Source: Sulfurospirillum sp. (GTDB lineage Bacteria > Campylobacterota > Campylobacteria > Campylobacterales > Sulfurospirillaceae). Taken from it: DNA of 64,000 bases. The position numbers were made by a program, and so were the translations under genes. This document shows positions 49,270 to 59,326 of the stretch, one piece after another (position 1 is the stretch's first letter; each line of letters begins with the position of its first letter). Where the stretch lies: the NCBI GenBank assembly GCA_014859685.1, contig JACUTU010000002.1, positions 237,588 to 301,587 of the forward strand, in the 5' to 3' direction. Under the pieces are notes generated by a model. That model saw nothing but the letters and a program-made list of their open reading frames with translations, was not told where the DNA came from and searched no databases.

Positions 49270-50656
49270 CTCTTTCGCCTTTTTTGCGAGCAAAAAGTAA
49301 CACAGGGGTACCTTCAAGTTCAAATTTTTCACGCAATTGATTTGCTAAGTAGCGTTTATAGCTAAAATGCAAAGCCTTTGGTCGATTCATAACAAGCACT
49401 ATTCGCGGCGGTTTGATATCGTATTGGGTTGCAAAATAGATCTTCACCTCTTTTGTTTTATCGCTTGGCATATGGTGCTTGTTGATAGCATCTTTGAAGA
49501 GTTCATTGAGTTTAGAAGTCGGAATTCTTTGCGTATAATTTGCATACACACTTAAGATAAGGTCTTTTATCTTATGTACTCGCTGTTTTGAAAGTGCTGA
49601 AACCGTAATGATAGGCGCATATGCTAAAAATTTGAAACGATAGCGAATCTCTTCAACGACTTTTTCGTAAGTATCGTATGCTACATCCCATTTGTTGAGT
49701 ACGATAATGATGCCTAGATTGTTTTTATCAGCAAGATTTGCGATTCGTTCATCTAACTCTTTAAAAGGCTCACTCGCATCAAGCACTAAAAGTGCAATGT
49801 CGGCAGTTTCTAACATCTCATTTGTTCGCATAAGAGCAAATTTTTCTATGCCCTCGATTTTGCCTCTTCGTCTGAGTCCTGCTGTATCTACGAAATTGAG
49901 TACCATTTCATTGTACTCTATAAACTCATCAACAGGATCGATAGTCGTACCAGCGATAGAACTCACAACGGCTCGCTCTTTGCCTACAAGTGCATTGAGT
50001 AAGGAGCTTTTGCCAACATTTGTGCGACCGATGATTCCTATATTGATCTGATTAGATGGCTCTTGTATCTCTTGAGCTTCTATGCTCTCTTGTATCTCTT
50101 CGTCCTCTATAAAATCATCAAATAATTCCTCATCATCATCTTGCAAATTAAGTGATGGTGCATTTAATGGAGCAGGCATAAAAGTACAAATCCAATTTAG
50201 CAAAGCACTCACGCCACGGTTATGTGACACGGATATAGGAAAAACTTTTTGTGCGCCAAATTCGTCATATTCCCATGCGATTTGCATCTCTTTGTCGTTA
50301 TCAATTTTGTTGATGACAAGTGCTATCGGTTTTTTAAAATCTTGGAGTTGATAAAATATCTTTTTTTCAATTTCACTTGGCAATAATTTGCCATCAACCA
50401 TCATAAGAATGATATCAGCTCTTTTTGCAGCTTCCATTGATTTGACACGAATATTTTCAAACATTTCGTTGCAATCATCAAGTCCACCAGTATCTACGAT
50501 AACGCACGGGCGTTCATTGATGAGTATTTCTTTGTCTTTTACATCCCTTGTGGTGCCGCTAAAGTCAGAAGTGATAGCTATTCTTTGTTTTGCGATTCGA
50601 TTAAAAAGGGAGCTTTTACCTACATTTGGTAAGCCTATAATTGCGATGGTTTTCAT
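49247..50656 (-). CDS. der: Ribosome-associated GTPase Der (EngA)
   Basis: A 469-residue protein with two tandem GTPase domains and a KH-like C-terminal domain. G1 of the first domain is 'GLPNVGKSSLFN', of the second 'GRTNVGKSSLLN'; G3 motifs are 'DTGGL' and 'DTAGL', and G4 motifs 'NKID' and 'NKWD'. A highly acidic linker (D/E-rich, about 175-195) joins the two G domains. Der is needed for 50S subunit assembly. Confidence 0.95.
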   Translation of the reverse strand: MKTIAIIGLPNVGKSSLFNRIAKQRIAITSDFSGTTRDVKDKEILINERPCVIVDTGGLDDCNEMFENIRVKSMEAAKRADIILMMVDGKLLPSEIEKKIFYQLQDFKKPIALVINKIDNDKEMQIAWEYDEFGAQKVFPISVSHNRGVSALLNWICTFMPAPLNAPSLNLQDDDEELFDDFIEDEEIQESIEAQEIQEPSNQINIGIIGRTNVGKSSLLNALVGKERAVVSSIAGTTIDPVDEFIEYNEMVLNFVDTAGLRRRGKIEGIEKFALMRTNEMLETADIALLVLDASEPFKELDERIANLADKNNLGIIIVLNKWDVAYDTYEKVVEEIRYRFKFLAYAPIITVSALSKQRVHKIKDLILSVYANYTQRIPTSKLNELFKDAINKHHMPSDKTKEVKIYFATQYDIKPPRIVLVMNRPKALHFSYKRYLANQLREKFELEGTPVLLFARKKGERDESGELE

Positions 50657-50701
50657 GGATGCCTTATTTTAAGTTTGGTCGCAATTATAGCATATTTTCT
50701 T

Positions 50702-52876
50702 TTATGTAAGCTTGGCAAATTTGAGTCGTAAGGAGTTCAGTACAACTGTTACTGAGCTAAAACTCATGGCTATACCAGCGTACATTGGATTTAACATAAC
50801 GCCCAAAAATGGATATGCCACGCCAGCTGCCAAAGGGATACCTAGTGTATTGTAAAAAAATGCCCAGAAGAGATTTTGTTTAATGTTGCGCATCGCTTTT
50901 TTTGAGAGATTTATACTTTTGCTTACACTTAAAAGATCATTGTTGATAAGGATGATATCGCCAGCATCTTTTGTGATTTCTGAACCAGAATTCAAGGCAA
51001 TACCGATATCTGCTTGCTTGATAGAAATGCTATCATTGATCCCGTCGCCCACAAACATAACCTTTGCATTGTGCTGTAATTCTTTGATAATTGCATATTT
51101 TTCATCAGGCATTACGCCAGCATACACAAGATCTATGCCTATTTTTTGAGCTACGCTTTTTGCTGTTATCTCATTGTCGCCTGTGAGTAAAACTGGAGTG
51201 ATATCGTTTTCTTTAAGAGTTTGCACCATCTCTTTAGCATGTGGTTTGAGGCTATCTTCAAGCACAAAAAAACCTTTACATGTAGCATCTATACTTACGA
51301 GTACAACGCCAGAACCAGTTTGCAAAGTTTCGTTAAATGAGCGTAAAATAGCACCATCTATTTGTGTGCCATTTTGTTCTAAAAGCTCAATATTTCCTAT
51401 AAGAATTTCTCCTAAGTCAGTATTGGCACGCACGCCAAGTCCGGCTAAGATTTGCATATCTTGCACGGTTTTATCTAAAACTACACCTTGATCTTTAGCA
51501 AATCGCACGATGGCTTGTGAGATAGGATGTTCACTTTGGAGTTCAACACTTGCAAGCACTGACAAATATTTTTGGGGTATTTCCATTTTTTTAACAGATA
51601 TTTTCCCCTGCGTGAGTGTGCCTGTTTTATCAAAAACGGCATATTTGATATCCTTGATGATCTCTAAAATCTCTGGGTTTTTTATGAGTATGCCCTCGCT
51701 TGCACCTTTGCCAACAGCACCTACGATAGAGATGGGTGTAGCAAGACCTAAAGCACATGGGCAAGAGATGATGAGTACGCTAATGGCAGCTGTTATGCCA
51801 CTCATAGTATCGCCTATGAGCAAAGACCATACAAAAAAAGTAAGCAAAGAGATTGTGATAACAGTTGGCACAAAAATGTTAGAAACTTTATCAGCAAATC
51901 TTGCAATGGGCATTTTTTTACTTGTAGCTTCACTCATGAGCGCAATAATGCGAGCGAGTGTTGTATCGCTTGCATTTTTATTTACCCGCACTTTGAGGAT
52001 GCCAGTTGTGTTGATGCAACCAGCGATCACGCTATCACCGATAGTCTTAAATACAGGCATAGGCTCACCTGTGATCATAGAAGTGTCTATCTCTGCTTTG
52101 CCCTCTACAATAATGCCATCAGTTGGAATCTTTTCGCCTTGCTTGATAAGTACGATATCGTCTATCTGTAGTTTGATGGCTTCGATTTGTTGTATCTCGC
52201 CTTGTTGTAATAAGTTAGCATGTAAGGGTGCTAAATCGATAATCTTTTTTAAAAAATCTGTGGCTTTTGCTCTGCTACGCTCTTCCAAAAGTCTTCCAAA
52301 GAGTACAAAAGTGATGATCACGCTCGCACCATCAAAATAGACAAACCGCAGATGTTGTGCAAAAAGTTCTGGAAAAATTACAACAAAAGCAGAGTAAAAA
52401 TACGCAGCGCTTGTGCCAATGGCGACAAGAACATTCATATCATAATTTCTGTGAGAGAGAGCCGCAAAAGCTAGTTTGTAAAATCGAGCACCAGGGTAAA
52501 ACTGCACCAACGAAGCTAGGGCAAGTGTGGCGTAGCTGTTGTAAGCTGGAAGTGGAAAAAACATCAAAGCAAATAAGCAAGCCGTGATGAGCGCTGAAAT
52601 GATACAGAGTTGTTTGAGTTTTTCATAGGCTTCTTGTTTCGCAACTTCTAACGCATGCAGATCTTCCAAGACGCCATAGCCCAATTTTTTGATCTTCTCT
52701 ATGATAGTGTTTTTATCTAAAAGGGTAGAATCGATCTCAAATTCACCACTTCCTGAAGCAAAATTGACTTTCGCACTTTGCAAACCTTGTAGTTTTGAAA
52801 CTGTTCGTTCGATGCCATTGGAACAATTTACACAAGTCATACCTGAGATGTTGAGGTGGATTTTTTCTTTTGACAT
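50702..52876 (-). CDS. copA: Copper-translocating P-type ATPase CopA
   Basis: A 724-residue P1B ATPase read from ATG 52876, one base after the copZ stop. One N-terminal HMA domain has 'GMTCVNCSNG', then eight transmembrane helices, the metal motif 'SCPCALGLATP', the phosphorylation site 'FDKTGTLTQG' and the hinge 'GDGINDSISIKQ'. It exports cytosolic Cu+. Unlike CcoI (12451-14835) it lacks a Cys-rich extension before the HMA domain and is paired with copZ, so it is the detoxification pump. Confidence 0.93.
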   Translation of the reverse strand: MSKEKIHLNISGMTCVNCSNGIERTVSKLQGLQSAKVNFASGSGEFEIDSTLLDKNTIIEKIKKLGYGVLEDLHALEVAKQEAYEKLKQLCIISALITACLFALMFFPLPAYNSYATLALASLVQFYPGARFYKLAFAALSHRNYDMNVLVAIGTSAAYFYSAFVVIFPELFAQHLRFVYFDGASVIITFVLFGRLLEERSRAKATDFLKKIIDLAPLHANLLQQGEIQQIEAIKLQIDDIVLIKQGEKIPTDGIIVEGKAEIDTSMITGEPMPVFKTIGDSVIAGCINTTGILKVRVNKNASDTTLARIIALMSEATSKKMPIARFADKVSNIFVPTVITISLLTFFVWSLLIGDTMSGITAAISVLIISCPCALGLATPISIVGAVGKGASEGILIKNPEILEIIKDIKYAVFDKTGTLTQGKISVKKMEIPQKYLSVLASVELQSEHPISQAIVRFAKDQGVVLDKTVQDMQILAGLGVRANTDLGEILIGNIELLEQNGTQIDGAILRSFNETLQTGSGVVLVSIDATCKGFFVLEDSLKPHAKEMVQTLKENDITPVLLTGDNEITAKSVAQKIGIDLVYAGVMPDEKYAIIKELQHNAKVMFVGDGINDSISIKQADIGIALNSGSEITKDAGDIILINNDLLSVSKSINLSKKAMRNIKQNLFWAFFYNTLGIPLAAGVAYPFLGVMLNPMYAGIAMSFSSVTVVLNSLRLKFAKLT

Positions 52877-52877
52877 T

Positions 52878-53084
52878 TTATTGCTCGATGACTTCAAATC
52901 CTATCGCAGCCATCTCTTCTTTGAAGATTTTTTCTTTTGCATCATCTGTGATCTCAAGCGTAACTTCTCGGGGAGTGAGGGATAAATTAACCTCGATCGT
53001 TCCAAAATCATCTTCAAGAGAGTTTTTGATGAGATTTGCACAGTTGCTACAGTTGATATTTTTGGCTTGAAAAGTTTTTTTCAT
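52878..53084 (-). CDS. copZ: Copper chaperone CopZ-like HMA protein
   Basis: A 68-residue single HMA domain with the metal site 'NINCSNCANLI' (CxxC at 12-15), the Cu+-binding motif of Atx1/CopZ proteins. It would bring Cu+ to the HMA domain of CopA, whose gene starts one base after its stop. An inverted repeat in its promoter region (53097-53144) suggests metal-dependent control. Confidence 0.9.
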   Translation of the reverse strand: MKKTFQAKNINCSNCANLIKNSLEDDFGTIEVNLSLTPREVTLEITDDAKEKIFKEEMAAIGFEVIEQ

Positions 53085-53096
53085 GGTGTTTCTCCT

Positions 53097-53146
53097 GATT
53101 GGGTATCTTTAGAAAAAATTATATCTCCTAAAGATAAACCAATCAA
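53097..53146 (-). promoter_or_regulatory. copZ-copA promoter with a long inverted repeat
   Basis: On the minus strand TTGATT (53146-53141) and TATAAT (53123-53118) are 17 bases apart, a well-spaced promoter. Inverted arms GATTGG + TATCTTTAG (53097-53112) and CTAAAGATA + CCAATC (53128-53144) flank the -10. The 9-bp inner arms are perfect. This is a good operator candidate for a copper-responsive regulator such as a CsoR- or MerR-type protein, but no regulator gene is adjacent. A TTACATGTAA copy follows at 53158. Confidence 0.6.
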
Positions 53147-53267
53147 GGGTAAACACTTTACATGTAAGGATCTGACTTTACACATTTTTGCAAAAAAGTT
53201 CGTAAATACCTCTAGTTTTCTCGAAGAATACCCTTTTTGTAGCTTTAGTGCATAACATCAGTAAGGA

Positions 53268-54440
53268 TTATTTGATAATTTTTACTCGTAAGATACCATC
53301 TATTTGATAGATTTTATCTAAAATGCTTTCATCGATAGCTTTGTCAGAATCTATGATGTTATAGGCGATATCGGCTTTGCTTTTGTTGATCATGTCAAAG
53401 ATATTGATATTATTTTCTGCAAGTAAGGCTGTGATTTTACTGATCATATTTGGAATATTTTTATTGGCTATGATGAGTCTTGTTGTTCCTTCTTGTTTTG
53501 GCAATTCACAATTTGGAAAATTGACTGAGTTTTTGATGTTGCCAAATTCTAAGAAATTTTTCATCTGTTTGGTCGCCATAATTGCACAATTATCTTCAGA
53601 CTCAAGCGTGGAAGCTCCAAGATGTGGCACCGGAATAACTCCTTTTACTCCTAGTAAACTCGCATCAGGAAAATCAGTCACATACACACCGACTTTGCCA
53701 TTTTCTAAAGCTTTTTTGATGTCTGCATTGTTGATAAGTTCGCCTCGTGCGAAGTTCATGATCTTTATACCATCTTTCATCATCGCAAATTTTTCAGCAT
53801 TGTACATACCCTTTGTGCTATCAAGAAGCGGTACATGTATGGTGAGATAGTCTACTTGTTTTAAAAGTGTTTCAAGTCCGCTTGCTTTTTTGACTTCACT
53901 TGAGAGACTCCATGCCGCTTCAACTGAAAGATAGGGATCGTATCCTATGACTTCCATGCCAAGCGCAAGTGCATCGTTGGCAACCATCGCACCAATTGCA
54001 CCAAGTCCTACAACGCCTAGTTTTTTGCCTTTGAGTTCACTTCCGCTAAATTGTCCTTTGCCTTTTTCTATAAGCGTGGGTACTGCATCACCTTTATCTT
54101 TGAGGCTTTGCGCCCAATTGATACCACCAACGATGTCGCGAGAACTGATGAGCATACCTGCGAGTACAAGTTCTTTTACTGCGTTGGCATTTGCACCAGG
54201 TGTGTTAAATACAACGATACCTTGTTGGGAGCATTTTTCTAGCGGGATATTGTTTACTCCGGCTCCTGCTCTTGCTATGGCTTTGAGTGATTTTGGTAAA
54301 GCCATATCGTGCATTTTGAAACTTCGCAAGATTATCGCATCTGGATTGTTCAATTCACTTGAAACTTCATATTTGTTGCGTGCTAAAAGATCAAGTCCTG
54401 CTGATGAGATTTGATTGAGTGTTTGGATTTTGAACATCAT
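53268..54440 (-). CDS. serA: D-3-phosphoglycerate dehydrogenase
   Basis: A 390-residue enzyme for the first step of serine synthesis. The D-2-hydroxyacid dehydrogenase core has 'GVVGLGAIGAMVA' near 142, 'TDFPDASLLG' and the catalytic-region 'HLGASTLESEDN'. A C-terminal ACT domain (about 315-390) begins 'TRLIIANKNIPNMISKIT' and probably senses serine. It starts 6 bp after serC, and a serC-serA operon is a rational unit. The first two codons are both ATG. Confidence 0.92.
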   Translation of the reverse strand: MMFKIQTLNQISSAGLDLLARNKYEVSSELNNPDAIILRSFKMHDMALPKSLKAIARAGAGVNNIPLEKCSQQGIVVFNTPGANANAVKELVLAGMLISSRDIVGGINWAQSLKDKGDAVPTLIEKGKGQFSGSELKGKKLGVVGLGAIGAMVANDALALGMEVIGYDPYLSVEAAWSLSSEVKKASGLETLLKQVDYLTIHVPLLDSTKGMYNAEKFAMMKDGIKIMNFARGELINNADIKKALENGKVGVYVTDFPDASLLGVKGVIPVPHLGASTLESEDNCAIMATKQMKNFLEFGNIKNSVNFPNCELPKQEGTTRLIIANKNIPNMISKITALLAENNINIFDMINKSKADIAYNIIDSDKAIDESILDKIYQIDGILRVKIIK

Positions 54441-54446
54441 AAACCT

Positions 54447-55529
54447 TTACGCATTTTCTTTTGCAAATTTTTGCATCAAATCAACGAGTGCTTGCACACC
54501 ATCTAAGGTTACGGCATTGTAGATTGAAGCTCGAAGTCCGCCAACAGATCTGTGACCTTTGAGTCCAATCATTCCAGCATCTTGTGTTACTTTTACAAGT
54601 TTAGCTTCAAGATCTGCATCTTTGGCTTTGATGTTGAATGAAACATTCATAAGTGATCTTGAGTCTTTTTGTGCATGTCCTACATAAAATCCGTTTGAAT
54701 TGTCGATGGCATCATATAAGAGATTTGCTTTGGTGGTATTGAGTTTTTCGATAGCTTCTATACCGCCTTTTGCTTTAATCCATTGCATAATGAGCCAGAT
54801 GATATAGATGCCAAAGGTTGGCGGTGTGTTGTAAAGTGAATTGTTTTCGCTGTAAGTTCTATATTGCAACATCGTAGGAATATCACTCGCACCTTGTTGT
54901 ATGAGAGATTTTTTTGCGATGACTATAGTCACACCTGATGGACCTGCATTTTTTTGTGCGCCACCAAAAAGCATATCTACTTTATTCCAATCAATAGGAC
55001 AAGAAAAAAGATCACTTGAAGCATCAACAATCAAGGGTGCTTTTGTGTTTGGATAAGTTTTGTATTCGGTACCATAGATAGTGTTGTTTGAAGTTATGTA
55101 AGCATAATCAGCGTTATCATCAAACACGATGTTGCTTGGAATATGGTTATATTCACTCTCTTTTGAGCTTGCCACAACTGCAATATTTAGTTTTTGGATC
55201 TTGGCTTCTTTGATCGCTTTTGAAGACCACACACCCGTGTCTGCATACTGCACAATGCCACCTTTGTTAAAATTCATCGGTATCATAGCAAACTGTAAAG
55301 ATGCGCCACCTTGCAAAAACATCACTTCATAATCTTGCGGTATTTTATAAAGTTCTCGCATAAGTGCAATTGCTTCATTGTGAACATTTTCATAAAGTTT
55401 TGATCGATGCGATGCTTCCATGATAGAAAGCCCTGATTCTTGAAAATCAAGTAGTTCTTTTTGTGCTATTTCAAGTACTTCAGTAGGTATGGCAGATGGG
55501 CCAGCGCCAAAATTAATCGCTCTTTTCAT
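54447..55529 (-). CDS. serC: Phosphoserine aminotransferase
   Basis: A 360-residue PLP enzyme making phosphoserine from 3-phosphohydroxypyruvate. The N-terminal 'NFGAGPSAIPTEVL' is the family signature, and the PLP-binding Lys is in 'FGGAQKNAGPSG'. It can also act on the pyridoxine-pathway substrate. It is the first gene of the minus-strand serC-serA pair. Confidence 0.94.
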   Translation of the reverse strand: MKRAINFGAGPSAIPTEVLEIAQKELLDFQESGLSIMEASHRSKLYENVHNEAIALMRELYKIPQDYEVMFLQGGASLQFAMIPMNFNKGGIVQYADTGVWSSKAIKEAKIQKLNIAVVASSKESEYNHIPSNIVFDDNADYAYITSNNTIYGTEYKTYPNTKAPLIVDASSDLFSCPIDWNKVDMLFGGAQKNAGPSGVTIVIAKKSLIQQGASDIPTMLQYRTYSENNSLYNTPPTFGIYIIWLIMQWIKAKGGIEAIEKLNTTKANLLYDAIDNSNGFYVGHAQKDSRSLMNVSFNIKAKDADLEAKLVKVTQDAGMIGLKGHRSVGGLRASIYNAVTLDGVQALVDLMQKFAKENA

Positions 55530-55577
55530 AAATGCTCCTTAATTGGATGTAGAATGAGAAATTATATCGAAAAAGGT

Positions 55578-56660
55578 TTAAAATATTTTTTCTGGTATCT
55601 TTTCAATATACAAAGATTGTGATGGAAAAGCAAAACTTGCACCATTTTCTTCTATGATTTTCATAATAGCAAGGTTGATTTTTTCTCTTACATGTAAGTA
55701 CTCTGCCCAGAGCGTGGTTGTCGTAAAAAAGTAACAAAAAAGGCTCAGTGAGCTATCTGCAAATTCATCAAAATAGACCATAATTTGATCTTTGTGAATA
55801 TCTGGGTGTGCTTGTAACATTGCTCGTATCTGTGTGAGGATATCTCGCATTTGTTGTGTATTGGTGCTATAAGTAAGCCCCAAACGCATTTTTATGCGTC
55901 TTTTGCCCATGCGAGACCAATTTGTAATCGCCTCATTGGCTATATTTGCATTTGGAACACTCACGAGTGCTTGTGCAAAAGTGCGGATTTTCGTGGAGCG
56001 GATGCCTATCTCATCAACTATTCCCTCAACGCTTGGTGTTTGTATCCAATCGCCAATCTTAAAAGGACGATCGGTAAAAATTACCAATGAACCAAATAAA
56101 TTTGCCGCCGTATCTTTAGCAGCAAGTGCAAATGCCATACCAACAAGCCCTAAAGATGCGACAAAAGCGGTAACATTGATGCCCCACTCTTGCAAGATGC
56201 TCATTCCGCCTACAATGATAATGATGAGTTTGAGCGTTTTGATGAGGAAATTTTCTATATCTTTACTGAGTGTTTTGCCAAATTTTTTTGAAAAGCTAGA
56301 GAAGGTATATTCAAAATGGCTGATAGCTCGATAGAGAATCCAAAAAAATGTAAAAATCGCTAGTGATTTTATGATCGAAGTTAAAATTACATCAAATGTT
56401 TCAAGATGTAGCCATCTTTTTGCGATAAATAAACCCAGCAATACAATCGCAATCTTGAGCGGCTCTTCTAAGATTTCTAAGAGTTTATCATCAAGCGAAG
56501 TTGCTGTTTTTTGTGTGAAAGTTTTTACGGTTTTTAAGACTATCTTGCTCAAAATCTTTCGCAAAAGTAATGATAAAGAGACGATAAAAATAGCTGCGAC
56601 AATCTCCATTATTTTTATACCAAAAACCGTATAATTCATATAGCTTAAAAATTCTTGCAT
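55578..56660 (-). CDS. MscS-family mechanosensitive channel
   Basis: A 360-residue protein with four to five transmembrane helices in the first 180 residues; the pore-lining helix is in 'ASLGLVGMAFALAAKDTAAN'. The beta domain follows with 'FTDRPFKIGDWIQT' and 'EGIVDEIGIRSTKIRTF', both diagnostic of MscS. It relieves turgor on osmotic downshock. Its size exceeds E. coli MscS (286), owing to extra N-terminal helices. A palindrome copy lies at 55688. Confidence 0.9.
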   Translation of the reverse strand: MQEFLSYMNYTVFGIKIMEIVAAIFIVSLSLLLRKILSKIVLKTVKTFTQKTATSLDDKLLEILEEPLKIAIVLLGLFIAKRWLHLETFDVILTSIIKSLAIFTFFWILYRAISHFEYTFSSFSKKFGKTLSKDIENFLIKTLKLIIIIVGGMSILQEWGINVTAFVASLGLVGMAFALAAKDTAANLFGSLVIFTDRPFKIGDWIQTPSVEGIVDEIGIRSTKIRTFAQALVSVPNANIANEAITNWSRMGKRRIKMRLGLTYSTNTQQMRDILTQIRAMLQAHPDIHKDQIMVYFDEFADSSLSLFCYFFTTTTLWAEYLHVREKINLAIMKIIEENGASFAFPSQSLYIEKIPEKIF

Positions 56661-56714
56661 AGTGATCCTTTGGGTTGTAAACGAATTTTAACACAATATT
56701 TTGTAAAATAAAAA

Positions 56715-57476
56715 ATGAAAATTTTAACTCTTATTTTACTATTTTTCACTTTTATAAACGCTAAAAGCATAGAAGCTTCTTATAAAGTTAGCTTTGGAAT
56801 TTTTGGGCAGATAGGCATCGCAAAAGCCAGCTTACATGTAAGTCATGATGGCAACTATACCATCAATATGCACGCAAAAAGCACAGGTTTAAGCTCATTT
56901 CTTAGCGGACAAAGACAAGAGTGGTATAAAAGTAGTGGCAAGCTTGATACTATGGGTTTTTTACGACCAGATACTTACAGTAAAGTTGTGCAAAAAAATG
57001 TAAATACCTCAGAGAATGCGTCAAATTCCTTCCGGTTAAAAAAAGACACAAAAAATTATACGCTTGATCATAAACACAAAAAAGTAATGGTTTCACAGCA
57101 AAAAAAACTTGATGAAAAAATCATCGCAACAAGCAATGAAACGCTTGAATATTATGCACAAAATGATTTGCTTTCGCTTTTTTTTAATTTTAAAGATCTT
57201 CTTTATGATACCCAAAAACCACTTGTGTTGCATGCGGTTGGAGCCAATAAAAAAGATGGCAAGATTGAGATAACACCGATAAGTGATACGAAAGCCTTGC
57301 AAGAAGAGTTTGGATGGAGTGAAGGTGTGTACCTGAAAGTAACGCTCAATGATAAGATATTTGCCAGTGAAAAAGGCGAACTTTTGATCAACCTAAATGA
57401 TGCAGGCATCGCACAAAATGCTGTGTTGAAAGATGTACTCTTTTTTGGAGATATACGAGGAGATTTGATTAAATAG
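56715..57476 (+). CDS. DUF3108-like secreted protein
   Basis: A 253-residue protein with a signal peptide (about 1-16, ending 'FINA'). Beta-rich, with '[21 protein letters not shown]', '[17 protein letters not shown]' and 'DLLSLFFNF', which I recall as a DUF3108-type pattern of uncertain function in the envelope. It is divergent from mscS. The following 167 bp (57477-57643) hold an imperfect hairpin (57536-57557) and a TATAAT-like box at 57577 upstream of kdsA. Confidence 0.65.
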   Translation: MKILTLILLFFTFINAKSIEASYKVSFGIFGQIGIAKASLHVSHDGNYTINMHAKSTGLSSFLSGQRQEWYKSSGKLDTMGFLRPDTYSKVVQKNVNTSENASNSFRLKKDTKNYTLDHKHKKVMVSQQKKLDEKIIATSNETLEYYAQNDLLSLFFNFKDLLYDTQKPLVLHAVGANKKDGKIEITPISDTKALQEEFGWSEGVYLKVTLNDKIFASEKGELLINLNDAGIAQNAVLKDVLFFGDIRGDLIK

Positions 57477-57643
57477 CTGACCTTAAACCTGTTTTTCGTA
57501 GTTTTAGGAATCTACAGCGACAAAAGGGCTTGATCGTGGCATTTTGTATATGCCCACAACTTCGTTTTTATAGAAGCTTTTGGTATAATCTTTGTCATTG
57601 TTGGCAGCGTACTTGTTGCCAGAGAAAAATAATTGGAGATCAT

Positions 57644-58447
57644 ATGATACTAATAGCAGGACCTTGTGCGATTGAGAGTCGCGATGTATTGATGCGTGTT
57701 GCTGAAAAATTGATGGGATATTTTGAAGATGAAACGATCGATTTTTACTTCAAATCAAGCTTTGATAAGGCAAATCGCACAAGTATTGAGAGTTTTAGGG
57801 GTCCAGGAATCGATGAAGGACTAAAGCTTTTGCAAGAAGTGCGGGAGCAATTTGGGTACAAAATCCTCACAGATATCCATGAGAGTTATCAAGCGCCCAT
57901 CGTAGGATCAGTGGTTGATGTGTTGCAGATACCTGCATTTTTATGTCGTCAAACCGACTTGCTTGTGGCAGCTGCAAAAACTAAAGCCGTTGTCAATATC
58001 AAAAAAGGACAATTTCTCAACCCAGCGGATATGCGTTATTCAGTGAAAAAAGTATTGCAAACGCGTGGATGTGATCAAGAAGGTTCAGAGGTGGCAAGAC
58101 AAAATGGTGTATGGCTCACTGAGCGAGGCAGTACTTTTGGTTATGGCAATCTTGTAGTAGATATGAGAAGCTTTTTGATTATGAGTGAGTTTGCACCAGT
58201 GATTTTTGATGCAACGCATTCGGTGCAAATGCCAGGTGCCGCTGGAGGCAGTAGTGGGGGTAAAAGAGAATTTGTAGCACCACTTGCAAGAGCAGCCGCA
58301 GCGGTCGGTGTTGATGGATTTTTCTTTGAAACACACACAAATCCGTGTCTTGCACTATGCGATGGACCAAATATGCTGGATCTTGAAGCATTGCAAAAAA
58401 GTGTAAATGAAATTAGGGCAATTCAAAATAGCCTGAAACAATTATAA
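57644..58447 (+). CDS. kdsA: 3-deoxy-8-phosphooctulonate (Kdo-8P) synthase
   Basis: A 267-residue class I aldolase condensing arabinose-5-phosphate and PEP to Kdo-8-phosphate for the LOS inner core. 'IAGPCAIES' starts the barrel at ATG 57644 (RBS 'ttggag'); '[11 protein letters not shown]' binds PEP; 'TDIHE' and 'ATHSVQMPG' are further family blocks. The frame opens 38 codons upstream but that sequence is not conserved-looking. It leads a kdsA-ribH-nusB-pyrF operon. Confidence 0.95.
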   Translation: MILIAGPCAIESRDVLMRVAEKLMGYFEDETIDFYFKSSFDKANRTSIESFRGPGIDEGLKLLQEVREQFGYKILTDIHESYQAPIVGSVVDVLQIPAFLCRQTDLLVAAAKTKAVVNIKKGQFLNPADMRYSVKKVLQTRGCDQEGSEVARQNGVWLTERGSTFGYGNLVVDMRSFLIMSEFAPVIFDATHSVQMPGAAGGSSGGKREFVAPLARAAAAVGVDGFFFETHTNPCLALCDGPNMLDLEALQKSVNEIRAIQNSLKQL

Positions 58448-58456
58448 AGGAAAAAA

Positions 58457-58921
58457 ATGAAAATCATAGAAGGAAAACTCGCTTTAGACGGTAGTGAAAG
58501 GATAGCCATCATAAATTCAAGATGGAATCACATCATCACAGATAGGTTAGTAGAGGGCGCAAAAGATGCTTTTTTGCGTCACGGAGGTGATGAGGCAAAA
58601 CTTAATCTTATCCTCGTGCCGGGTGCTTTTGAGATCCCTTTGGTGCTTGATAAAGTACTCTCATCTGGTAAATATGATGGTGTTTGTTGTGTCGGAGCTG
58701 TTATAAGAGGCAGCACTCCGCATTTTGATTATATAGCAGCTGAGGCCACAAAAGGGATAGCTACATGTGGATTGAAGTATCAAAAACCAGTTGTGTTTGG
58801 CGTGCTTACAACCGATACGATAGAACAAGCTATTGAGCGAGCAGGAAGTAAGGCTGGTAACAAAGGTTTTGAAGTGATGACAGGTCTTGTGGAAATGCTT
58901 AGTCTTTATAAAGGATTGTAA
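58457..58921 (+). CDS. ribH: 6,7-dimethyl-8-ribityllumazine synthase
   Basis: A 154-residue subunit of the capsid-like lumazine synthase that makes the riboflavin precursor. 'VPGAFEIPL' and '[17 protein letters not shown]' (with the catalytic His) are diagnostic. RBS 'aaaggaaaaaa' precedes ATG 58457. It overlaps nusB by 1 bp (TAATG). Confidence 0.95.
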   Translation: MKIIEGKLALDGSERIAIINSRWNHIITDRLVEGAKDAFLRHGGDEAKLNLILVPGAFEIPLVLDKVLSSGKYDGVCCVGAVIRGSTPHFDYIAAEATKGIATCGLKYQKPVVFGVLTTDTIEQAIERAGSKAGNKGFEVMTGLVEMLSLYKGL

Positions 58922-59325
58922 TGGCAACTAGACATCAAGTCAGAGAAAGTATCGTTGGACTTTTGTATGCAAGTGACATCGGAAATGATGGCATAGACAA
59001 ATACATTGACACAATTTTTGAAGAGAAAAAGATACGAAACAACCAGCGTGAATTTGCACTCAATCTCTATAAGGGTGTTAAAGAAAATCTAGAACATGTA
59101 GACGCAGTTATCAATACTTATCTCAAAGAATGGGATCTTGCAAATATAGGCAATATCGAGCGAGCCATTTTGAGGCTTGGTGCGTATGAATTGCTTTATA
59201 GTGAACTCGATGATGCGGTTGTGATCAATGAAGCCATAGAGCTTGCAAAAAAACTCTGCAATGACACGAGTCCAAAATTTATCAATGGCGTATTGGATGC
59301 CATCAAATCAAACAAGAGCGTCTAA
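58921..59325 (+). CDS. nusB: Transcription antitermination factor NusB
   Basis: A 134-residue all-helical protein that binds boxA RNA with NusE (S10) during rRNA transcription. '[20 protein letters not shown]' is the family N-terminus and 'LRLGAYELLY' plus 'VINEAIELAKKL' and 'FINGVLDAI' are conserved. It overlaps ribH and is followed in 1 bp by pyrF; ribH-nusB is a common bacterial pair. Confidence 0.94.
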   Translation: MATRHQVRESIVGLLYASDIGNDGIDKYIDTIFEEKKIRNNQREFALNLYKGVKENLEHVDAVINTYLKEWDLANIGNIERAILRLGAYELLYSELDDAVVINEAIELAKKLCNDTSPKFINGVLDAIKSNKSV

Positions 59326-59326
59326 A

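Noticed and set aside
57477..57643. Riboswitch or small RNA upstream of kdsA
   Set aside because: Only an imperfect hairpin (57536-57557) and a -10-like box are visible; no known aptamer sequence could be recognised.
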